Shown here in pieces: positions 22,438 to 29,668 of a stretch of 31,443 bases of DNA. The translations under genes and the position numbers were made by a program. Below the pieces are notes generated by a model. That model saw only the letters and a program-made list of their open reading frames with translations. It was not told the origin of the DNA and made no database searches. Each line of letters starts with the position of its first letter. The stretch's first letter is position 1. The stretch is from NCBI GenBank assembly GCA_049966695.1, contig JBMFUG010000022.1, positions 1-31,443 of the forward strand. The letters are read 5' to 3'. This stretch comes from JAKAWM01 sp049966695. Its GTDB lineage: Bacteria; Actinomycetota; Acidimicrobiia; Acidimicrobiales; Palsa-688.

Positions 22438-22947
22438 ATGGAGCCTGCAATAGGACAACTACTTGGCCATGCTCCCCGGGGCCGCTACGAGGTCGCAGTC
22501 AGTGACGCTACGGGCCAGCCAGTAGTACTGCGCAACGAGCCGCTGCTTGAGGACGGGACCCCCATGCCGACTCGCTACTGGCTCGTCGGCAAGAACGCAA
22601 GGCGCGCCGTGGGGTACCTCGAAGCGCGCGGGGGGTGCCGGGAAGCCGAAGCCGCTATCGACCCAGCAGAGCTGGCACGAGCACACGAACGCTACGCGTC
22701 GGAACGCGATGCCGCCCTGCCTCCGGGCTGGGACGGCCCTCGCCCAAGTGGCGGTGTCGGTGGGGCAAGGCGCGGGGTGAAGTGCCTTCACGCCCACTAC
22801 GCCTGGTACCTGGCCGGAGGCGACGACCCCGTCGGCCGGTGGGTGGCTGAGCAGCTCATGTCCGAGGTGAGCAGCGCCGGACCGGTGGCTGCTTACGCCA
22901 AGGACGCGCTGGCACCTGGTGGGGCCGGAGGCACGCGAACCAGGTGA
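22438..22947 (+). CDS. DUF501 family protein
   Basis: A 169-residue cytosolic protein of the DUF501 family, function unknown. Family features are seen in LGHAPRGRYEVAV near the start, LLEDGTPMPTRYWLVGKNARRAVGYLEARGG (40-70), ARAHERYASERDAALP (about 83-98), and the end GVKCLHAHYAWYLAGGDDPVGRWV, with conserved Cys-x-His-x-His that could bind a metal. Mycobacterium has the same gene between the FtsB-like Rv1024 and ppx (Rv1026). ATG 22438 fits the family start; an in-frame codon at 22363 only adds a non-conserved stretch. Its stop overlaps the Ppx start by four bases (GTGA), so the two are probably coupled. Confidence 0.87.
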   Translation: MEPAIGQLLGHAPRGRYEVAVSDATGQPVVLRNEPLLEDGTPMPTRYWLVGKNARRAVGYLEARGGCREAEAAIDPAELARAHERYASERDAALPPGWDGPRPSGGVGGARRGVKCLHAHYAWYLAGGDDPVGRWVAEQLMSEVSSAGPVAAYAKDALAPGGAGGTRTR

Positions 22948-23927
22948 GCGGGGTGAACATCGCAGCGGTCGACTGTGGGACCCTGTCAACCCGCTTGCTC
23001 GTCTGTGCTCCCGATGGCGAGGCTCTGGTACGGCTGGCTCACATAACCAGGCTCGGCGATGGCGTAGACGCTTCTGGTCACTTGCGGCCCGACGCTGTGG
23101 AAAGAGCACTGGCGGCTCTGCGGGAGTACCGCAGGGTCATGGACCGCTTGCACGTCGGCCGCGCCCGGATGGTAGGGACCTCGGCGCTTCGCGACAGCGC
23201 CAACCGCGACGCTTTTTCCGTACCCGCCAGCACCGTCATCGGCACGGAGATGGAGCTGCTGAGCGGCCAGGACGAAGCCGCCCTCTCGTTCATCGGGGCG
23301 ACGGCTGCCCTGGACGAGGCCAAGGCGCCTTGGCTCGTGGTCGACATCGGTGGAGGCTCCACCGAACTGGCCCTAGGTGCCCTAGCTGGGAAGGCGCCAG
23401 AGCTCACCTTGTCGCTCAACCTCGGCTGCGTACGCGTAACTGAGCGGTTCTTACGAGACGACCCACCGGGCCGGGCCGAGCTGGCTGAAGCTTCTCGGTG
23501 GCTCCACGACCAGTTCAGGCAGGCCCAGTCGGCCCTGCCTTCCCTAGGCAAGGCTGTCTCGCTCGTCGGCTTGGCAGGGACCGTCTCCGCCCTGGCGTGC
23601 TACGCCCAGGGCCTAGCTAGCTACGAACGTGAGCTCGTGCACCACTACAGGCTGGAGCGCTCATCGGTCGGAGCGGCACTGTACGACCTGGCGGGCCAGC
23701 CTGCAGCCCGCCGTGGACAGGGCCAAGGTATCGAGCCAGGCCGAGCGGCCACCATCGTCGGTGGCGCCTTGGTGCTTGCGACCTTGATGTCGCACTTCGG
23801 CTTTGAGGAATGCCTCGTGTCGGAAGCCGACATCCTAAATGGCCTGGTCATGTCAATTAGAGCGGCTCCACAGGGCCTTTTTTACCGAGCAGGCCGAAGC
23901 TGCAAGCCTGCTCCGGCGTCAAGCTAA
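22944..23927 (+). CDS. Ppx/GppA family phosphatase with altered phosphate-1 motif
   Basis: A 327-residue protein of the exopolyphosphatase/guanosine-pentaphosphatase family, with the actin-like ATPase fold. Phosphate-binding motif 2 is intact, VVDIGGGSTELALG at 132-145. The catalytic loop reads LLSGQDEAALSF (105-116), where family members usually have SGxEEA. Most unusual is motif 1: DCGTLSTRLLV at 10-20, where the near-invariant Asn after Thr is Leu14. Polyphosphate hydrolysis may therefore be altered; this is inference. The start GTG 22944 overlaps the DUF501 stop; GTG 22953 would also be possible. The C-terminus has a Cys-rich tail (CKPAPASS), and the next gene starts 28 bases after the stop. 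Confidence 0.88.
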   Translation: MSGVNIAAVDCGTLSTRLLVCAPDGEALVRLAHITRLGDGVDASGHLRPDAVERALAALREYRRVMDRLHVGRARMVGTSALRDSANRDAFSVPASTVIGTEMELLSGQDEAALSFIGATAALDEAKAPWLVVDIGGGSTELALGALAGKAPELTLSLNLGCVRVTERFLRDDPPGRAELAEASRWLHDQFRQAQSALPSLGKAVSLVGLAGTVSALACYAQGLASYERELVHHYRLERSSVGAALYDLAGQPAARRGQGQGIEPGRAATIVGGALVLATLMSHFGFEECLVSEADILNGLVMSIRAAPQGLFYRAGRSCKPAPASS

Positions 23928-23955
23928 CATCTGCCTGGTGAACTGGGGCCACGGT

Positions 23956-24564
23956 ATGCCTTACCCCGAACTGCGCGGCAAGCGCGTGTTGCTACGGCCC
24001 TTGTCTGTGGCCGATTTTGAGGCCTGGCGGGAGGTCAGGTCCCGCTCGCACGACTGGTTGGTCAAATGGGAGCCTCGGCCCGTGCCCGGCCAGCCCGATG
24101 CCGTACAGGACAAGCGCGCCTTCGCCGCCCGCTGCAACGCGCGTTTGCGCGAACGCGAGCTGGGCACTGGCTATGGCTTTGGGGTCTTCGTGGGAGAACG
24201 TCCCGAACGCTTTTCAGGGGAAATCAACATCTCGTCAGTGCAGCGGGGGCCTTTCCAAAACGCCTACGTCGGCTACTGGATCGACGAGGCGATGGCAGGC
24301 CACGGTTATATACCAGAAGCGTTCGTGGTCATCTGCCGGTTCGCGTTCGAAGACCTGATGCTGCACCGCTTGCAAGCGTCAATTATCCCGCGCAACAAGC
24401 CCAGCATCCGGGTAGCCGAGAAACTGGGGCTGCGCAACGAAGGGACAGCCCTTCGCTACCTGGAGATCAACGGCGTATGGGAAGACCACGTCCGCTACGC
24501 CATCACGTCAGAGGACTGGGCTGAGCGCCGGGAACGCTACCTAAGGGAATGGCTCCTGCCGTAG
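23956..24564 (+). CDS. GNAT N-acetyltransferase (RimJ-like)
   Basis: A 202-residue acetyltransferase of the GNAT superfamily, using acetyl-CoA. It resembles RimJ-type enzymes that acetylate protein N-termini. The order is: GKRVLLRPLSVADFEAWREVR (8-28), a variable region with YGFGVF, strand 4 GYWIDEAMAGHGYIPEAF (about 110-127) with the acetyl-CoA loop AGHGYIPEA in place of Q/RxxGxG/A, LMLHRLQASIIPRNKPSIRVAEKLGLRNEGTA, and the RimJ-like ending GVWEDHVRYAIT. The ATG at 23956 (MPYPELRGK) fits the family; a longer reading from 23839 overlaps Ppx and is unlikely. It probably is co-transcribed with Ppx. The substrate cannot be stated. Confidence 0.9.
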   Translation: MPYPELRGKRVLLRPLSVADFEAWREVRSRSHDWLVKWEPRPVPGQPDAVQDKRAFAARCNARLRERELGTGYGFGVFVGERPERFSGEINISSVQRGPFQNAYVGYWIDEAMAGHGYIPEAFVVICRFAFEDLMLHRLQASIIPRNKPSIRVAEKLGLRNEGTALRYLEINGVWEDHVRYAITSEDWAERRERYLREWLLP

Positions 24565-24642
24565 GCGAAATGCAACGGCGCCTGCCGTAAGCGCCTGGCT
24601 CGCTCAAGCTGCCGGCGCGACGCCGTCGAGGTGAAGGCTGGC

Positions 24643-25854
24643 TCAGCGATATGCTTCGGCGCGAAAGCCGTGCTCCCGCAGAGCCGGCACGATCTTGTCG
24701 CGGTGGGCTGGGTCGCGCGTCTCGAGCGTCAGCACAACTTCGACCTCGTTGACCCCTATGGGTGCCCCAGAACGGCGGTGCTCCACGGTCAGCAGGTTGA
24801 GGCCGAGCCCCCCAAGAGCACCGGCCAGCGAAGCAAGGGCACCGGGCTTATCAGCCAGGACGACCCTCAACGTGAGGTAACGGCCAGCAGCTGTGAGACC
24901 GTGCTCGATCAAGCGGGTCAACAACAAGGGGTCCACGTTGCCTCCCGAGAGCACGAGCACCACGGGGCCGCCCCCGGCACCGTGCCCAGCCAGCAAAGCG
25001 CCAAGCCCAACCGCGCCGGCTGGTTCGACCACCCATTTGCAGCGCTCAAGCAGCAGGAGGACAGCCTGGCTGATCTCCTCCTCGCTAACGGTCACGACCT
25101 CGTCGACGAGCAGCTGGGCATGCTCCAGGGTCAGCTCTGACACGCTCCGCAGGGCAATGCCGTCAGCCATAGTCTCGACCTTGCCAAGCTCGACTGGCGT
25201 GCCTCGTTGGAGCGACGCGACCATAGGCGCAGCCCCTGCAGCCTCGACACCCACCACCCGAGCTTTTGACCCACCGTAGCGAAGGCCTGCGGCCACTCCT
25301 GCCATCAAGCCCCCACCCCCACAGGGGACCATCACAACTTCAGCTCCCGGCGCTTCCTTGGCCAGCTCAAGACCGATCGTCGCCTGTCCGGCCACGACAA
25401 GACGGTCGTCGAAGGGCGGCACGTAATAGGCGTTCGCGTTGCGAGCTGCGTACTTGCGCGCAGCCTCGATAGCGTCGTCCACAGATGCCCCGCACAGCTC
25501 CACCTGCGCGCCGTAAGAACGTGTCGCTTCGACCTTGGGGAGCGACGCCACCTGGGGCATGAACACCCTTGACCTCAGGCCGCATATAGAGGCGGCGAGA
25601 GCCACCCCCTGGGCGTGGTTGCCCGCTGAGGCAGCCACCACCTCCACGTCTTTGCTCTCGTCAGCCAGGGCTGAGATCCGGTTGAACGCCCCCCTGATCT
25701 TAAAAGAGCCGGTGCGCTGGAAGTGCTCCGGCTTCACAAGCACCGGGCGGCGGAGCAGCTTGGACAGAGCAGCCGAAGTAACAACCGGCGTCGGGCGCAC
25801 CACGCCAACAAGGCGCGCTGCGGCTTGCTCGACCTCGTCCTGGCTGACGATCAT
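24643..25854 (-). CDS. ilvA: Threonine ammonia-lyase with ACT domain
   Basis: Converts L-threonine to 2-oxobutanoate and ammonia with PLP, the first step to isoleucine; related enzymes also act on serine. The PLP lysine is Lys52 in RTGSFKIRGA. Phosphate-cofactor contacts are in AASAGNHAQG (74-83) and the glycine loop CGGGGLMAG near 178-186. An ACT domain (about 326-403) follows GRYLTLRVVLADKPGALASLAGAL, the allosteric control part of the medium-length form. The length of 403 residues is typical. The start is ATG 25854. It lies 31 bases downstream of sufC on the same strand, so read-through from the Suf run is likely; isoleucine synthesis also uses the Fe-S enzyme IlvD, which is only suggestive. 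Confidence 0.94.
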   Translation of the reverse strand: MIVSQDEVEQAAARLVGVVRPTPVVTSAALSKLLRRPVLVKPEHFQRTGSFKIRGAFNRISALADESKDVEVVAASAGNHAQGVALAASICGLRSRVFMPQVASLPKVEATRSYGAQVELCGASVDDAIEAARKYAARNANAYYVPPFDDRLVVAGQATIGLELAKEAPGAEVVMVPCGGGGLMAGVAAGLRYGGSKARVVGVEAAGAAPMVASLQRGTPVELGKVETMADGIALRSVSELTLEHAQLLVDEVVTVSEEEISQAVLLLLERCKWVVEPAGAVGLGALLAGHGAGGGPVVLVLSGGNVDPLLLTRLIEHGLTAAGRYLTLRVVLADKPGALASLAGALGGLGLNLLTVEHRRSGAPIGVNEVEVVLTLETRDPAHRDKIVPALREHGFRAEAYR

Positions 25855-25885
25855 TGACGCCTAGAGCCCAGGGCCGCGCACGCGG

Positions 25886-26683
25886 CTAAACCGGCGGGGC
25901 CGCACCCCGCTCGCGTCCCTGGTTGCCCACCGGGGGGCGGGGCGCTGGGGGCTCTTCCTCGCCATAGGCAGCGTAGCCAGTCTTTTCAAGTTCGAGCGCC
26001 AGCTCTGGGCCACCACTGGCCACCACGCGCCCAGCTGACACCACGTGGACACGGTCGACCGGCAGCTCCGAGAGCAACCGGTAGTAGTGGGTGATGGCCA
26101 GGATCCCGATGTCGGACTCCCGGCACAGCTCGGCGACCCGTCTGGCGACGGCTCGTAACGCGTCTACGTCGAGGCCAGAGTCGACCTCGTCGAGCACTGC
26201 GAACTTCGGCCGCAGAGCACCAAGCTGCACCACCTCGTTGCGCTTGCGCTCACCGCCCGAAAGGTCGACGTTGAGCGGGCGTGACAGGAAGCGCTGGTCT
26301 AAACCTGCCCTTTCCGCCTCTTCCGACAGCACGGCCGCCGCGTCGGCAGGGTCGCGACCGGACGCGGCATAGGCCTCACTTATGGCGTCCACCAGGCTCA
26401 CGCCAGGCACTTCGATCGGGTACTGCAAAGCCAAGAACAAGCCTGCTCTGGCTCGCTCCCAGGCGGCCATGGCCAGCAAGTCCGCACCGTCGAGCAGTAC
26501 CTGCCCTGACGTAGCACGGTACCCTGGCCTGCCAGCGACTACATGCGACAGCGTCGACTTGCCGGAGCCGTTGGGGCCCATAACAGCGTGGATCTCGCCG
26601 CTCGCCACACGTAGGTCTATGCCACGTAAGATTTCCGTCCCCCCGACAGAGACGTGCAGGTCCTTTATCAACAGCTCGCTCAC
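25886..26683 (-). CDS. sufC: Fe-S cluster assembly ATPase SufC
   Basis: A 265-residue ATPase that drives the SufBCD scaffold in iron-sulfur cluster assembly. Walker A is GPNGSGKST at 36-44, the Q-loop LALQYPIEVPGVSL at 84-97, the signature LSGGERKRNE at 141-150 in the SufC-specific form, and Walker B FAVLDEVDSGLD at 161-172 with catalytic Glu166. The H-loop is in AITHYYRLL. The Pro-rich tail (EEEPPAPRPPVGNQGRERG) is longer than in most homologues. The start is GTG 26683, which overlaps the stop of the Rieske gene by four bases (GTGA); a longer reading to 26806 lies inside that gene and is not credible. Confidence 0.95.
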   Translation of the reverse strand: MSELLIKDLHVSVGGTEILRGIDLRVASGEIHAVMGPNGSGKSTLSHVVAGRPGYRATSGQVLLDGADLLAMAAWERARAGLFLALQYPIEVPGVSLVDAISEAYAASGRDPADAAAVLSEEAERAGLDQRFLSRPLNVDLSGGERKRNEVVQLGALRPKFAVLDEVDSGLDVDALRAVARRVAELCRESDIGILAITHYYRLLSELPVDRVHVVSAGRVVASGGPELALELEKTGYAAYGEEEPPAPRPPVGNQGRERGAAPPV

Positions 26684-26994
26684 GGCACCTGCACCACCAA
26701 GTCTTCCCCCTCTACACGCACAGAGTAGGTTTCCACCGGCCTCGTAGCTGGTAGGCACTGAGGGCTCCCGTCTTCTAACGAGAACGTGCTGCCGTGCTTG
26801 GTGCACTCAATGGTGCAGCCGAGCTCGTCAACCTCACCCTGCGAAAGCGGCCAGTTTTGGTGGCTGCACGAGTCAGCCATCGCGTAATATCGCTCGCCCA
26901 AGCGGACGACGCACACACCGCGCGGGCCGCCCTCAACGTGCGTGGCAGTGGCGTGAACCAGGCTAGCGAGCTTCACTCGCACCTCTTCGCTCAT
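26680..26994 (-). CDS. Rieske-type [2Fe-2S] ferredoxin
   Basis: A 104-residue Rieske protein, like the small ferredoxin subunits of oxygenases and NirD. The cluster ligands are Cys43 and His45 in CSHQNWPL, and Cys64 and His67 in CTKHGSTFS, spaced as expected. Cys60 lies close by. The rest matches: an N-terminal VKLASLVH strand and a C-terminal VETYSVRVEGEDLVVQVP strand. It is overlapped by four bases at both ends, by sufD (ATGA at 26991-26994) and sufC (GTGA), giving tight translational coupling. A Rieske gene at this place in actinobacterial suf operons suggests electron supply or cluster handling for SufBCD; this is inference. No signal peptide is present. Confidence 0.94.
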   Translation of the reverse strand: MSEEVRVKLASLVHATATHVEGGPRGVCVVRLGERYYAMADSCSHQNWPLSQGEVDELGCTIECTKHGSTFSLEDGSPQCLPATRPVETYSVRVEGEDLVVQVP

Positions 26995-28313
26995 CGCCGG
27001 AGAGCCCTGCTAACCTCTGGCCGACCGCCTCCCAAGCCGGCTGCCACCAACTTGTCCGCCACCGCCTCCTGGAGCCATTCGAGCATGCCCCTTACTGGGG
27101 AACGCTCGAGGACGTCACGCATGAAACCAAGCACGATCAGCCGTTCAGCAGCCGCGGTCGGCACGCCACGGCTTTCCAGGTAGAAGAGCTGTGACTCGTC
27201 TATTGGGCCGACCGCCGAGGCATGCGAGCAGCGTACGTCGTTGTCCTCGATCTCCAAGTTGGGAACGGAATCGGCGTGGGCACCTTCGGACAGGACAAGG
27301 TTGCGGTTGGTCTGAAAAGCATTGGTGCCCCTCGCACCTTTTTCTACCCTTATGAGGCCAGAGTAAACAGACCGGGCATCGTTCGCCACCGCCCCCTTGA
27401 ACAACAGCTCCGAACGGGCCTGAGGCGCAGCATGGAGCTGGACCGTGCGCAAGTCGTGCACCTGGGACCCCGTGCCAAAATAGCCAGCCAGTAGCTCGCT
27501 CTGCCCCCCAGGGCCTTCTAGGACCGAATCGGTGCGCACCCTGGCGTAATCACCTCCGAGGGCCACCGTCATGCAATTGAGGAAGCCGTCGCGGCCCACC
27601 CGGCTGGCAATGTTGCCGAGCTGCCACACCCTCTTACCGAGAAGTTGTACCTGTGCAAACCGGGCGTGAGCGCCCGGTCCGATCACCAGCGTCGTCAGAG
27701 GCACGACGAGGGCGTCCACGTCGGGCGACGCTATGACCTCCAAGAGCTCCGCAGAGGCGCCCTCTTCCAGCTCCACCTCCAGATGGGGGAAGAACGCACC
27801 TCCTTCGCCGTCAACCCAGTGCACCAGGACCACGGGCTGGTCCAAAACCGCACCGGCAGCCACCCTCGCAGACCAAGGGGCCCTCACAAAGGCGCAGTTG
27901 AAGTCCGTCCAAACATCGCGCGCTGGGCCCCCATAGCCGTCGGCAGCTCCCGTAGCGAGGCCCCCCTCGGCCAAGGCCCTGAGCTCGAGCCCAGCCTGTG
28001 GCCTGACCACCTCGGCTTCACCCCCGTTGTGGGTAACGACGACCGTGGCCTCAGAGCCGAGCGACTGCACGAGCTCTTTTACCCGGCGAGGCAGCTGGGG
28101 CAAAGTCGGCTCCCGACCTGGAGGCTGCGGCTGGTACCTGGCCAAGTCAAGTTCATCGATGCGGCTGTAACGCCAGATTTCATCGGACTCGCTAGGTAGC
28201 TGTGCAGCCGCAAAACGCTCCCACGCGGCTAGACGCGCGTCCTTCAACAAGCGCGGGCCAGTCAGAGCGGCAACGGCACCCGCGTTGAACGCGGAGCGGC
28301 TGACGTCTGGCAT
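26991..28313 (-). CDS. sufD: Fe-S cluster assembly protein SufD
   Basis: A 440-residue scaffold subunit that pairs with SufB and binds SufC. The N-terminal helical part (WERFAAAQLPSESDEIWRYS at 31-50) is typical, followed by the beta-helix core, and the C-terminal region GTNAFQTNRNLVLSEGAHADSVPNLEIEDNDVRCSHASAVG, where Cys362 and His364 correspond to the conserved site facing SufB. The final SRGVPTAAAERLIVLGFMRDVLER is the SufB/SufD family signature. The ATG at 28313 is good. The gene's stop overlaps the Rieske start. Unusually, a phosphoribosyltransferase and a membrane-anchored protein lie between it and sufB on the same strand. Confidence 0.95.
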   Translation of the reverse strand: MPDVSRSAFNAGAVAALTGPRLLKDARLAAWERFAAAQLPSESDEIWRYSRIDELDLARYQPQPPGREPTLPQLPRRVKELVQSLGSEATVVVTHNGGEAEVVRPQAGLELRALAEGGLATGAADGYGGPARDVWTDFNCAFVRAPWSARVAAGAVLDQPVVLVHWVDGEGGAFFPHLEVELEEGASAELLEVIASPDVDALVVPLTTLVIGPGAHARFAQVQLLGKRVWQLGNIASRVGRDGFLNCMTVALGGDYARVRTDSVLEGPGGQSELLAGYFGTGSQVHDLRTVQLHAAPQARSELLFKGAVANDARSVYSGLIRVEKGARGTNAFQTNRNLVLSEGAHADSVPNLEIEDNDVRCSHASAVGPIDESQLFYLESRGVPTAAAERLIVLGFMRDVLERSPVRGMLEWLQEAVADKLVAAGLGGGRPEVSRALRR

Positions 28314-28345
28314 CGCCTACAGCTTAGGGGATCGTAGCCCCGGGC

Positions 28346-29014
28346 CTAGTTGGCCCGGCACCAGGTCCTGGCTTCAGCCAGCAGGTGAGCCACTTCGGCG
28401 TCAGTTGTCTGGGTGAAGTCTTCGTACCAGGCACCTACCGCTCGCATGTTCTCTGGGCAAAGGGCGCAAACTGTGTCGTCCGCTTGGCAAGCGAGGGCCG
28501 ACAGGACCTCGGGTGGCGCTACGGGGACAGCCATCACGACCCGGACCGGGCCAGCTTGGCGCACGGCCAGGAGGGCGGCTTTCATGGAAGCGCCCGTGGC
28601 CAAGCCGTCGTCCACTATCACCACCAAGCGCCCCGACAGCAAAGCCGCGACGTTGCCCATCCCATAAACTTCGAGCTGGTGGGCCACTTTGGCCGTCGCC
28701 CTCGAAACCAGTGCCTCCAGGTCGCCCGGGCCGAGCTGGAGGTACGCCACAACCTCGTCGTTCAGCACAAGGGCACCGCCCGGAGCTAGCGCACCGACTG
28801 CGAGCTCTTCGCGCCCAGGTGCACCTATCTTGGCGACCGGCATCACCACAAGTGGCGCTGCAAAGCTGCGGGCAACCTGGAAGCCGACCGGGACGCCACC
28901 GCGCGGCAGAGCTACCACCAACGGGCTGGCAGCCGGGTCAGCCAGGCAGGGCAAGTTCTTCAGCTTTTCGACGAGCGCCTGGCCTGCTTCGGCACGGTCA
29001 GCGAACATGGTCAC
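28346..29014 (-). CDS. Phosphoribosyltransferase-family protein
   Basis: A 222-residue type I phosphoribosyltransferase-fold protein. The PRPP motif is VVIVDDGLATGAS at 131-143. An N-terminal VVALPRGGVPVGFQVARSF (33-51) and VVMPVAKIGAPGREELAVGAL (56-76) place it in the group of actinobacterial PRTases, sometimes fused to other domains, whose base substrate is unknown. Purine or nicotinate salvage are possibilities, but I cannot choose. Cys166-type residues occur as CQADDTVCALCPENM near the end and might bind a metal. ATG 29014 (or 29008) starts it, only 10 bases after the upstream gene's stop, and sufD begins 32 bases downstream, so it is part of the sufB-to-ilvA run. Confidence 0.85.
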   Translation of the reverse strand: MTMFADRAEAGQALVEKLKNLPCLADPAASPLVVALPRGGVPVGFQVARSFAAPLVVMPVAKIGAPGREELAVGALAPGGALVLNDEVVAYLQLGPGDLEALVSRATAKVAHQLEVYGMGNVAALLSGRLVVIVDDGLATGASMKAALLAVRQAGPVRVVMAVPVAPPEVLSALACQADDTVCALCPENMRAVGAWYEDFTQTTDAEVAHLLAEARTWCRAN

Positions 29015-29024
29015 CCGGCGAGGC

Positions 29025-29609
29025 TCAACCCCCGCTCCCCGTCTCCACCTCGACTACGACCCGCCGGTGGTCGGCAGGGTCGTAACGCACAGGGATGGTG
29101 CTCCCGACCTTGACCCGGGCGCGCGCCTCAGGGGTCGGGAACGCCACCCTGGTCGTCACCTCGAAGTTCTCTCCCTCCTCCGGCTGCACCTTGAGGGTGA
29201 GCCGGCTGCGAGTCACTGGGCCCAGCGTCCTTTCGTCAACCACCGATACCACGATGGCCTTTGCCTGCTCACTCAGCGGTTTCAAGTCGCCCAAGACCTG
29301 CTCGGGCTCGGGAGGGGGCGGCTCGAAGGGGCGCTCAATGGAGCGGCCCGCTTCCTCAGAGCTAGCCCGCGCACGCCCACGCAGAAACCTTTTCGCCAGG
29401 TCGCCGGCGTCTTTGTCTCCCCGGCGACGTTTTGGCTCGCCTGGCTCAGCCGGCCTTTCAGGTTTTGGACGGCCCGGGTGGACGGGCCTTGCGCTACGGG
29501 GCTGGGGGGCTGGCCTAGGCCCTTGGAGCGGGCCTTGCGAGTTGACGGCCAAGCTTAAGCCACCGACCACCACAACTAGCAAAACAGCCAGGGCAAGAGC
29601 CGCTCCCAC
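29025..29609 (-). CDS. Membrane-anchored protein of unknown function
   Basis: A predicted 194-residue protein I cannot name. A hydrophobic helix at 3-20 acts as signal anchor, with little positive charge before it. A Pro/Arg/Lys/Glu-rich linker fills about 25-100 and is probably disordered. A C-terminal strand-rich domain (about 105-190) includes AIVVSVVDERTLGPVTRSRLTLKV, FEVTTRVAFPTPEAR and GSTIPVRYDPADHRRVVVE, a pattern also seen in DUF3592-type or short beta-barrel domains of actinobacterial proteins. GTG 29609 has no clear ribosome binding site. It sits 59 bases after sufB and 10 before the phosphoribosyltransferase on the same strand, so expression is probably tied to both. Confidence 0.72.
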   Translation of the reverse strand: MGAALALAVLLVVVVGGLSLAVNSQGPLQGPRPAPQPRSARPVHPGRPKPERPAEPGEPKRRRGDKDAGDLAKRFLRGRARASSEEAGRSIERPFEPPPPEPEQVLGDLKPLSEQAKAIVVSVVDERTLGPVTRSRLTLKVQPEEGENFEVTTRVAFPTPEARARVKVGSTIPVRYDPADHRRVVVEVETGSGG

Positions 29610-29632
29610 AGCGAGATCTTACGACGGCACCA

Positions 29633-29667
29633 GCCAGCGCGCTCACGTTGGCTTACGCAACGCTGGC
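29633..29667 (-). promoter_or_regulatory. Intercistronic stem-loop just after sufB
   Basis: GCCAGCG (29633-29639) and CGCTGGC (29661-29667) form a 7-bp stem, with TTG/CAA pairing inside. On the minus strand the stem begins one base after the sufB stop codon and ends 23 bases before the next gene's start. There is no T-run. It could stabilise the upstream mRNA end or attenuate read-through into the downstream genes. Confidence 0.4.
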
Positions 29668-29668
29668 G

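Noticed and set aside
22459..23109. 216-codon minus-strand open frame across the DUF501 gene
   Set aside because: It is opposite two well-recognised genes and has no recognisable domain; high GC makes such frames common.
26684..26806. Extended N-terminus of SufC from 26806
   Set aside because: It would be read out of frame through the Rieske gene; GTG 26683 at the GTGA overlap fits SufC homologues.
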